From JAWMQL01 sp033283165 (GTDB lineage Bacteria; Pseudomonadota; Gammaproteobacteria; Pseudomonadales; Halieaceae): a stretch of 64,000 nucleotides of DNA. Position 1 is the first letter of the stretch; every line of letters starts with the position of its first letter. The stretch is taken from NCBI GenBank assembly GCA_033283165.1, contig JAWMQL010000003.1:558001-622000 (forward strand), given 5' to 3'. The position numbers and the translations under genes were made by a program. The notes beneath the pieces are model-generated. The model worked only from the letters and a program-made list of their open reading frames with translations, was not told where the DNA came from and did not search any database. Below are positions 51,797 to 58,216 of this stretch, piece by piece.

Positions 51797-52662
51797 TGAA
51801 TCCTGTCCTCCAGACCGTAGACGCGAATCACATTGTCGCGCAGGAACTTGCGCCGCACCTCCGGCTTCAGGCCCAGGGCGTCGATCTCATCCACGGTGCG
51901 CTTGAAGCGCAACACCGGAAAGTCGGTACCAAAAATCACCTTGTCCTGACCGTAGGAATTGATGAAGCGGACCACACTCTCGGGCCAGTACCTGGGGCTG
52001 TGAGCGTCGGTCGCGATGTAGACGTTGTCGTGCTTCCAGGCCATGGCGATCATCTCGTCGTGCCAGGGAATGCCCACGTGCGAGCCGATCAGTTTCAGTT
52101 CCGGCAGGTCGCAGGCAATATCATCGAGGTAGATCGGCCGGCCCACGGAACGACAGCGCTGCTCCTTCGAGTACAGCAGACTTTGCCCCACCTGCATCTG
52201 CACCGGGATATCCAGTTCAATACACTTGGCATAGAACGGGTAATACCTGGCGTGGTTGGCGGGTAACTCGTACCAGTGCGGATAGAGGTGGGCGCCGATG
52301 AAGCCCAGTTCCCTGACCGCGTGTTCCAGGGCGCGGACACCGTCCATACCCTGGTAGGGATCGATGCCGACCAGGCCAAAGAAGCGGTCAGGGTGTTTCG
52401 CCACCGCGTCCGCTACTACCTCCGGCGGCATGTGGTAGCTGCCGGGCAGGCCCGGCCGGCCACTCTTGGCCGCGACCAGGAAGCCGTATTCGATACCCGC
52501 CTCGTCCATCCCCTCCAGCATCTGTTCGAGGCTGATGCCGGCGCTGTCGTGCTTACCCTTGACCTTGCCCACGAAAAACTCGTCGGTCCAGCCGGGCCGG
52601 TGAGACAGGGCCTCCTCGGTCCAGATATTGACTACCGCGTCGATTGCCTGGTAATCCGCCAC
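51793..52662 (-). CDS. amidohydrolase-2-like protein lacking the HxH metal motif
   Basis: 289 aa from a GTG at 52660-52662 with AAGGAG nine nt upstream. The TIM-barrel amidohydrolase_2 pattern is clear: GFLVAAKSGRPGL, FFGLVGIDPYQGMDGVRALEHAV, LIGSHVGIPWHDEMIAMAWKHDNVYIATDAHSP and VIFGTDFPVLRFKR. However, the N-terminal HxH seen in ACMSD-like enzymes reads IDAVVNIWT. The later His and Asp are kept. It may bind metal differently or be a decarboxylase/hydrolase of altered type. Confidence 0.82.
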   Translation of the reverse strand: MADYQAIDAVVNIWTEEALSHRPGWTDEFFVGKVKGKHDSAGISLEQMLEGMDEAGIEYGFLVAAKSGRPGLPGSYHMPPEVVADAVAKHPDRFFGLVGIDPYQGMDGVRALEHAVRELGFIGAHLYPHWYELPANHARYYPFYAKCIELDIPVQMQVGQSLLYSKEQRCRSVGRPIYLDDIACDLPELKLIGSHVGIPWHDEMIAMAWKHDNVYIATDAHSPRYWPESVVRFINSYGQDKVIFGTDFPVLRFKRTVDEIDALGLKPEVRRKFLRDNVIRVYGLEDRIQ

Positions 52663-52679
52663 CTGATCAGACTCCTTTT

Positions 52680-53393
52680 TTATAGACCCAACACGGCGAT
52701 ACCGAGCCCGCACAGGGTGATGGTGCCACCGGCCAGGGCGTCGCTGTACCGTTCTATCGACGGCAGACGCAGTTGCCTGAGACCGGCACTGGCCGCCACG
52801 ACTGCCAGCAGCATGGTGAGCACCGTGACCACCGCAAAGACCGACGTCACCGCCAGCATAGCGGCAACACTCTGTTTCGCTGCCGGGAACATGAGGATGG
52901 GTATCAGCGGTTCACAGGGGCCCAGGATGAAGACCAGGAAGATCGCCCACCCGGCCAGGGAACGCTGGCCCGCCTCCTGCCCGTGCACATGGGCATGCTC
53001 ACGGTGGTGGTCGTGGCTGTGGTAGTGCCGCACCTCGCCGTGGCTGTGCCAGTGGGCGTGTGGCCGGTTGCGCCAGGCGCGGCGCAGGCCCCATGCCATG
53101 TAGACAAGGCCGAAGGACACCAGGGCCCAGGCGGCGAGATCGCCCCGCAGGCCCTCGATCCACTCCAGGGTACCCAGTCGAACGCCGACGAAGACCCCGG
53201 CCAGGCCCAGCACCACCGACCCGACGATATGCCCGGCGCCACAGAGGAGCGTGGTGCGGACGGTCTGTCCCAGGCTCCAGCCGCGACTCTTTGCCATGGC
53301 GACGAACGGCAGGTAGTGATCCGGCCCCAGCAGGGTGTGGACAAAAGCGATAGTGGCCGCACTGCCACACAGCAGCAGGATTTCGGGGGACAT
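52680..53393 (-). CDS. NicO-type nickel/cobalt transporter with His-rich loop
   Basis: 237 aa, about six membrane helices. FVHTLLGPDHYLPFVAMAKSRGWS near residues 17-40 is the NicO/NiCoT-like metal motif, followed by LLCGAGHIVGSVVLGLAG. A cytoplasmic or periplasmic loop around 112-140 reads HAHWHSHGEVRHYHSHDHHR. LGPCEPLIPILMFPA is another conserved block. The direction of transport cannot be told from sequence. It is the first gene of the five-gene operon ending with the His-tailed cupin. Confidence 0.85.
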   Translation of the reverse strand: MSPEILLLCGSAATIAFVHTLLGPDHYLPFVAMAKSRGWSLGQTVRTTLLCGAGHIVGSVVLGLAGVFVGVRLGTLEWIEGLRGDLAAWALVSFGLVYMAWGLRRAWRNRPHAHWHSHGEVRHYHSHDHHREHAHVHGQEAGQRSLAGWAIFLVFILGPCEPLIPILMFPAAKQSVAAMLAVTSVFAVVTVLTMLLAVVAASAGLRQLRLPSIERYSDALAGGTITLCGLGIAVLGL

Positions 53394-53410
53394 CAGGGTA
53401 ACAACCGTAT

Positions 53411-53430
53411 TTGTATCATTGATAGAACAT
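53411..53430 (+). promoter_or_regulatory. AT-rich operator-like element near the NicO start
   Basis: TTGTATCATTGATAGAACAT agrees at 13 of 20 positions with the inverted repeat at 56845-56864. It lies just upstream of the leftward NicO gene and could be bound by the same regulator. Confidence 0.35.
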
Positions 53431-53485
53431 TATATCTTTTCAATTATAGGCGGGCGGCCATTGGCCATCAAGTGTACCGGTTCAA

Positions 53486-53516
53486 ATGATATAAAGATAT
53501 AGCTATAGAACATTTG
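53486..53516 (+). promoter_or_regulatory. AT-rich element upstream of the LeuC-like gene
   Basis: The blocks ATGATATAA, ATAGCT and CATTTG occur here in that order, about 50 nt before the LeuC-like start. The same three blocks, more closely spaced, precede the HMG-CoA-lyase-like gene at 56853-56875. It may be a promoter, an operator or both. Confidence 0.4.
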
Positions 53517-53565
53517 CGCTTGCCGGTGTTAAACTTGAACTTTCACCCAGCCAGTCTGCCACTAC

Positions 53566-54975
53566 ATGGAACACGCACAAACCCTGTTCGAAAAACTCTG
53601 GGACCTGCACCGGGTGGCCGACCTGGGTGGCGGCGAAGAACTGCTGTATATCGATCGCGTGTTTCTGCACGAGCGCACCGGCAGCATCGCCCTGCGGGGA
53701 CTGTCCGCGGCGGGCCGCCGCCCCAGGGACCCGGAACGGGTATTCTGCACCATGGATCATATTGTAGATACCTTTCCTGGCCGGACCGACCAGACCCTGA
53801 TGCCCAGCGGCCGCGAGTTTATCGTGGCCACCCGTGAAGCGGCGGCAGGCGCAGGCATTCGGCTGTTCGATATCGGCGACCCGCAACAGGGTATCGCCCA
53901 CGTGGTCTCGCCGGAGCTCGGCATCGCCCTCCCCGGCGCCACCGTGGTCTGCCCCGACAGTCACAGTTGCACTCTGGGCGGTCTCGGCGCCCTGGCCTGG
54001 GGCATTGGCTCGACGGAAGCCGAACACGCCATTGCCACCAGTACCCTGCGGGTCACCCGCCCGGGTACCCTGCGGGTCAATTGCCGCGGCACGCTGGCTC
54101 AGGACGTCGGAGCCAAGGACCTGATCCTGCACCTGATTGCCCGCTACGGCACCAACGGCGCGGCCGGCCACGCGGTGGAATTTGCCGGCGAAGCCGTTGC
54201 GCAACTGCCACTGGAGGCCCGCCTCACCCTGTGTAACATGGCAGTGGAATTTTCCGCGTTTACCGGCCTGGTGGCAGTGGACGAAACCACTATCGACTAC
54301 GTCCGGGGGCGACCCCACGCACCCTCTGGTGAGCAATGGGCCGCGGCAGAGGCGCACTGGCGCACGCTGCACAGCGACCCGGGTGCTCGCTTCGATCGGG
54401 AACTGGATATCGACTGCTCTGTGCTGGGACCCGCTGTCACCTGGGGTACCAGCCCGGAACAGGCCGGCGGCATCGAAGACCCGCTGCCCGATCCGGCCAA
54501 GGAAGTTGATCCGGCCCGACGTACAAGCCAGGCGAGAGCCCTCGCGTACATGGATCTCAAACCCGGCGCCAGCCTGGCAGGAACACCCATCGACGCGGCG
54601 TTCATAGGCTCCTGCACCAACAGCCGCCTGTCCGACCTGCGTGTGGCCGCCGCCTATCTCAAGGGCCGGCAAGTGGCCCCGGGGGTGACCGCAGTCTGCG
54701 TACCCGGTTCAACCCAGGTCAAACTGGCGGCAGAAGCCGAGGGCCTGGACCGGATTTTCACCGCCGCCGGGTTCGAGTGGCGCGAGTCAGGCTGCTCCAT
54801 GTGCTTTTACGCCGGCGGTGAAACGTTTGGCGAGCGCAAGCGCGTCATGTCCACCACCAATCGCAATTTCGAAGGCCGCCAGGGACCGGGCACCCGCACC
54901 CACCTGGCGAGCCCGCTGACCGTGGCAGCCTCCGCCTGCGCCGGCTATATCAGCGCCGCCGGGAGAACTCCCTGA
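53566..54975 (+). CDS. LeuC-like dehydratase large subunit (aconitase superfamily)
   Basis: 469 aa. The [4Fe-4S] cysteines are in IGSCTNSRLSDLR and SGCSMCFYAGG. VVCPDSHSCTLGGLGALAWGIGSTE is the conserved substrate/cluster loop, and STTNRNFEGRQGPGTRTHLASP the C-terminal signature. True LeuC has CSMCLxMN, whereas here it reads CSMCFYAGGE, so the substrate may differ from isopropylmalate (citramalate/citraconate or another C5-C7 diacid). No leuA or leuB is nearby. It overlaps leuD-like by one nt (TGATG). Confidence 0.93.
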   Translation: MEHAQTLFEKLWDLHRVADLGGGEELLYIDRVFLHERTGSIALRGLSAAGRRPRDPERVFCTMDHIVDTFPGRTDQTLMPSGREFIVATREAAAGAGIRLFDIGDPQQGIAHVVSPELGIALPGATVVCPDSHSCTLGGLGALAWGIGSTEAEHAIATSTLRVTRPGTLRVNCRGTLAQDVGAKDLILHLIARYGTNGAAGHAVEFAGEAVAQLPLEARLTLCNMAVEFSAFTGLVAVDETTIDYVRGRPHAPSGEQWAAAEAHWRTLHSDPGARFDRELDIDCSVLGPAVTWGTSPEQAGGIEDPLPDPAKEVDPARRTSQARALAYMDLKPGASLAGTPIDAAFIGSCTNSRLSDLRVAAAYLKGRQVAPGVTAVCVPGSTQVKLAAEAEGLDRIFTAAGFEWRESGCSMCFYAGGETFGERKRVMSTTNRNFEGRQGPGTRTHLASPLTVAASACAGYISAAGRTP

Positions 54976-55586
54976 TGGAAAAATTCATGCGTCACCGCGG
55001 CGTCGCTGCACCCCTGTTGCGCGACAATGTGGACACCGACGCCATCATCCCTTCCCGCGAGATGAAGCGCGTGTCCAGGCAGGGTCTGGGAGAGGGGCTG
55101 TTCGCCGGCTGGCGTTATACGCTGCCCGGCGATCGCGACCCGAATCCGTCGTTCGTGCTCAACAGGGAGGAATACGCCGGGGCCAGCATCCTGTTGTGCG
55201 GGGACAATTTCGGTTGCGGCTCCTCCCGGGAACACGCGGTGTGGGCACTGCAGGAATTCGGGATTCGAGCCCTTGTGGCCCCCTCATTCGGCAGCATTTT
55301 TTACAGGAACTGCATTCGCAACGGCATTCTGCCGGTGGTCCTGGACCGGGCCGCGGTGGAAGGACTGGCGCTCTGGGTGCAGTCCGACCCGCGCCACAAT
55401 GTGCTGCTGATCGACCTGCCGGCGCAGTCCCTGACCGGCGCCGACAGTTACCACTTCGAACTCGAACCGGGACTCAAACAGATGCTGCTGGAGGGCCTGG
55501 ACGCCATCTCCCTCACCCTTCAACATGAGGCCGACATCGCCGATTTTGAAGCGCGTGACCAGCGGCGCCGGCCCTGGATCTACTGA
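54975..55586 (+). CDS. LeuD-like dehydratase small subunit
   Basis: 203 aa, normal LeuD length. DNVDTDAIIPSREMKRVSRQGLGEGLF, CGDNFGCGSSREHAVWALQEFGIRALVAPSFG and SIFYRNCIRNGILPVVL are the swivel-domain hallmarks. With the LeuC-like subunit it forms a hydro-lyase that isomerises or hydrates a hydroxy-diacid. The region that recognises the side chain in LeuD cannot be assigned here. It ends with a 7-nt tail overlap with the convergent CoA-transferase. Confidence 0.93.
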   Translation: MEKFMRHRGVAAPLLRDNVDTDAIIPSREMKRVSRQGLGEGLFAGWRYTLPGDRDPNPSFVLNREEYAGASILLCGDNFGCGSSREHAVWALQEFGIRALVAPSFGSIFYRNCIRNGILPVVLDRAAVEGLALWVQSDPRHNVLLIDLPAQSLTGADSYHFELEPGLKQMLLEGLDAISLTLQHEADIADFEARDQRRRPWIY

Positions 55587-56785
55587 CTGCCTGCGCGCAC
55601 CAGGCCCTCGGCCAGCAATCGTTCGATCTGTTCCTCGGAAAGGCCTGCCTCGCGCATCACCGCCAGAGTGTGCTCACCCTGCCGGGGGATATCCCGGCGC
55701 AGGCTGAACTTCTCCCCGCCCATCTCGATGGGCAGTGCCGGCAGCCAGGTCTGCGCACCCGCATTTTCCCCGTCGGCCAGGGTCACCGGCAGCAGCCCGC
55801 CGGCCGCGTTCAGGTGCGGGTCATCGAACAGGTCAGCGGGGCGATTGATGGGCGCGAAGGGAACGCCAGCCCGGTCCAGCCGCGCCATCAGTGCCGCCTT
55901 GTCCATGGAAGCAAACAGCGTCCTGATCACCGGCAGGATGCGCTCGCGCTGCCTGACCCGCCCGGTATTGCTGGCCAGGGCATCATCTACCAGAAACTCC
56001 TCCAGCCCGAACTCGGCGCAAAACGCCTGCCACAGGGTGTCGCTGACCACCCCCACGAACACGCGCTCGCCAGCGTTGCATTCGAAGATGTCATATACCG
56101 ACCAGGCAGATCTGCGGACCGACATGGGCGGCGGAATCTCGCCGCTGGCGGCCTGCTGGGCCATGTGCTGCCCGACCATGAAGGCGGTGGTTTCGAACAG
56201 GGACGAACTCACCTGCTCACCGCGACCGGTGCGATGGCGGCGCTCTAGCGCCGCCAGTATTGCGATGACGCCGAACATGCCACCGGTGATATCGATCACC
56301 GAGGACCCGGCGCGCAGCGGCCGCTCCGGCAGCCCGGTCATATGGGCCAGGCCGCCCATCATCTGTGCCACCTCATCCAACGCGGTGCGATGCCCATAGG
56401 GGCCCGACAGGAACCCTTTCAGCGAACAGTAGATCAGGCCCGGGTTGTCTTCGCGCAGGGACGGGTAATCGAATCCCAGCCTGTCCATGGCGCCATGGCG
56501 AAAGTTCTCGACCAGCACGTCGGCGCTGGCAATCAGCCTGAGCACCAGGGACCGGCCCTGCTTCGACTTGAGATCGACGCACACACTTTTCTTGTTGCGG
56601 TTGTACATGGAAAAGTAGCCCGCACCGGAGCCGGTCAGGCGGCGGGTGTTGTCCCCCTGCAGGGGCTCCACCTTGATCACTTCGGCCCCCAGGTCCGCCA
56701 GAATGACGCCCACTGCGGGTCCCATGACCATATGGGTTAGTTCAATGACCTTGATGCCCTCCAGGGGCAGGGCTGCGCTTTCCAT
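55580..56785 (-). CDS. CaiB/BaiF (family III) CoA-transferase
   Basis: 401 aa from ATG 56783-56785; a longer reading adds 29 residues without a ribosome site. LPLEGIKVIELTHMVMGPAVGVILADLGAEVIKVEP, NRNKKSVCVDLKSKQGRSLVLRLI and GPYGHRTALDEVAQMMGGLAHMTG are typical, with the catalytic Asp region in LDEV. It probably loads CoA onto a dicarboxylate such as the LeuCD-like product. It diverges from the lyase gene across a spacer carrying a perfect 7-bp inverted repeat. Confidence 0.93.
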   Translation of the reverse strand: MESAALPLEGIKVIELTHMVMGPAVGVILADLGAEVIKVEPLQGDNTRRLTGSGAGYFSMYNRNKKSVCVDLKSKQGRSLVLRLIASADVLVENFRHGAMDRLGFDYPSLREDNPGLIYCSLKGFLSGPYGHRTALDEVAQMMGGLAHMTGLPERPLRAGSSVIDITGGMFGVIAILAALERRHRTGRGEQVSSSLFETTAFMVGQHMAQQAASGEIPPPMSVRRSAWSVYDIFECNAGERVFVGVVSDTLWQAFCAEFGLEEFLVDDALASNTGRVRQRERILPVIRTLFASMDKAALMARLDRAGVPFAPINRPADLFDDPHLNAAGGLLPVTLADGENAGAQTWLPALPIEMGGEKFSLRRDIPRQGEHTLAVMREAGLSEEQIERLLAEGLVRAGSQ

Positions 56786-56844
56786 GTGGGAGAAGAGTCC
56801 TGTTCCTTGTCCGCCCGGTTTACGGGCGTCCGGTTCCGATGTAT

Positions 56845-56875
56845 TTGTTATTATGATATAACAATAGCTCATTTG
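56845..56875. promoter_or_regulatory. inverted-repeat operator in the CoA-transferase/lyase divergent promoter
   Basis: TTGTTAT (56845-56851) and ATAACAA (56858-56864) form a perfect inverted repeat around TATGAT. The blocks ATGATATAA, ATAGCT and CATTTG overlap it and are shared with the promoter at 53486. The regulator is not in the neighbourhood. Confidence 0.55.
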
Positions 56876-56894
56876 ATGTTAAGTACCACGATCC

Positions 56895-57830
56895 ATGCCC
56901 CGTGCCATCGATATCGAAATCAGTGAGGTCGGCCCGCGCGACGGCCTGCAGAGCCTGACAACCATCATGCCCACCGAGGCCAAGAAGGCCTGGATCCGGG
57001 CCCAGTATGCAGCCGGCACCCCCGAGATCGAGGTGGCCTCCTTCGTATCGCCCAGGCTGTTGCCGCAAATGGCGGATGCGGATGAGGTCGTGCGCTATGC
57101 CGTGACCCTGGACGGGCTGTCCGTGGCGGTCCTGGTCCCAAACCTGCGCGGACTGCAGGACGCGGTCGCCGCCGGGGCGCACAAGGTCTCTATCCCGTTT
57201 TCCATGAGCGAAACCCACTCGCTGAAAAACGTGAAGAAAACCCACCGGGAGATGATGGCCGAGGTGAGGTGCTGCCTGGATTTCCTGGACGGCGTGCCCG
57301 CGGGACAGCGGCCAAAGTTCGAGGTAGGCCTGTCCACCGCCTTCGGCTGCACCCTGGAGGGCCCGGTGCCCGAGGACCGGGTAATCCGCATCGCGGCGGA
57401 ACTGGTAGCCATGGGGGTGGACGAGGTGGGCCTGTCCGACACCACCGGCTATGGCAACCCGGCGCAGCTGAAACGCCTGGCCGAAGGTATCTGGGCCGAA
57501 TGCGGCCGCAATCGGCTGACCGGTGTACACCTGCACAATACCCGCGGCCAGGGACTGGCCAATGCGTTGATGGCGGTGGAGATAGGCGTGACCACCATCG
57601 ACAGCTCACTGGGTGGCATCGGTGGCTGCCCCTTCGCCCCCGGGGCCAGCGGCAATATCGTTACCGAGGACCTGGTGTTCCTGCTGGAATCCATGGGCCT
57701 GAACACAGGTATCGACCTGGAGGCCCTGTTCGCGGTGCGCCAACTGGTGCAGGCCGCCCTGCCGGATGAGACGTTGTACGGGTTTACCCCGGCCGCCGGA
57801 CTGCCGCTGGGATTTGCCGGTCGGACCTGA
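56895..57830 (+). CDS. HMG-CoA-lyase-family aldolase (DRE-TIM metallolyase)
   Basis: 311 aa. SEVGPRDGLQSLTTIMPTEAKKAWIRA contains the metal/acid-base motif, with FEVASFVSPRLLPQMAD-like block next. GLSDTTGYGNPAQL and GVHLHNTRGQGLANALMAVEIGVTTID carry the metal histidines. GGIGGCPFAPGASGNIVTEDLV holds the flexible-loop cysteine. It cleaves a 3-hydroxy-3-methyl-type acyl-CoA to acetyl-CoA and a ketoacid. With the CoA-transferase and LeuCD-like genes it fits breakdown of a branched C5/C6 diacid, though the exact substrate is inferred. Confidence 0.93.
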   Translation: MPRAIDIEISEVGPRDGLQSLTTIMPTEAKKAWIRAQYAAGTPEIEVASFVSPRLLPQMADADEVVRYAVTLDGLSVAVLVPNLRGLQDAVAAGAHKVSIPFSMSETHSLKNVKKTHREMMAEVRCCLDFLDGVPAGQRPKFEVGLSTAFGCTLEGPVPEDRVIRIAAELVAMGVDEVGLSDTTGYGNPAQLKRLAEGIWAECGRNRLTGVHLHNTRGQGLANALMAVEIGVTTIDSSLGGIGGCPFAPGASGNIVTEDLVFLLESMGLNTGIDLEALFAVRQLVQAALPDETLYGFTPAAGLPLGFAGRT

Positions 57831-57848
57831 CACCACTGCCCGCCACGC

Positions 57849-58208
57849 CTAGTCCCTGGAGGCAGCACCGTAACCGGGCAGGGCCGGCTCGATCGGAGTG
57901 CCCCGGCGCGAGGAAGACGGGGCCAGGAAGTCCGGGTATTTCTTCTCCCCCAGCACCGACTGCGACCACTGCACCTGCTGCCCGTCGGCGGTCGTGACCT
58001 TCGCGTTTCCCATGGCGTCGGTCTGGAAATCCAGCCGATTGCCCCGCTCGTCGCGGTAGACGCTGTTGCCGACGCTGTTGGTATTGCCGTGGATGACACC
58101 GCCGGACGTGCTGCAGATCGTGGTGCCCTGGGGATTGGTGAAGCAGGTATTCTGGGCGCACAGCGGTGACGCCAGGATCAGCGCCACCGCCGTTGTCACC
58201 CGGAGCAT
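57849..58208 (-). CDS. small secreted protein
   Basis: 119 aa from ATG 58206-58208; the longer frame runs antisense through the receptor gene. Residues 1-20 form a signal peptide (VTTAVALILASPLCA). Two cysteines lie in NTCFTNPQGTTICSTSGG. The middle carries NSVYRDERGNRLDFQTDAMGN and the end is Pro-rich. No family recognised. It starts nine nt past the TonB-receptor stop and is probably cotranscribed, perhaps as an envelope partner. Confidence 0.72.
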   Translation of the reverse strand: MLRVTTAVALILASPLCAQNTCFTNPQGTTICSTSGGVIHGNTNSVGNSVYRDERGNRLDFQTDAMGNAKVTTADGQQVQWSQSVLGEKKYPDFLAPSSSRRGTPIEPALPGYGAASRD

Positions 58209-58216
58209 GGCCCGGC

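Noticed and set aside
53566..55586. Ordinary leucine-biosynthesis leuCD
   Set aside because: No leuA or leuB nearby, the CSMC loop differs from LeuC, and the neighbours are CoA-transferase and lyase genes; kept as LeuCD-like only.
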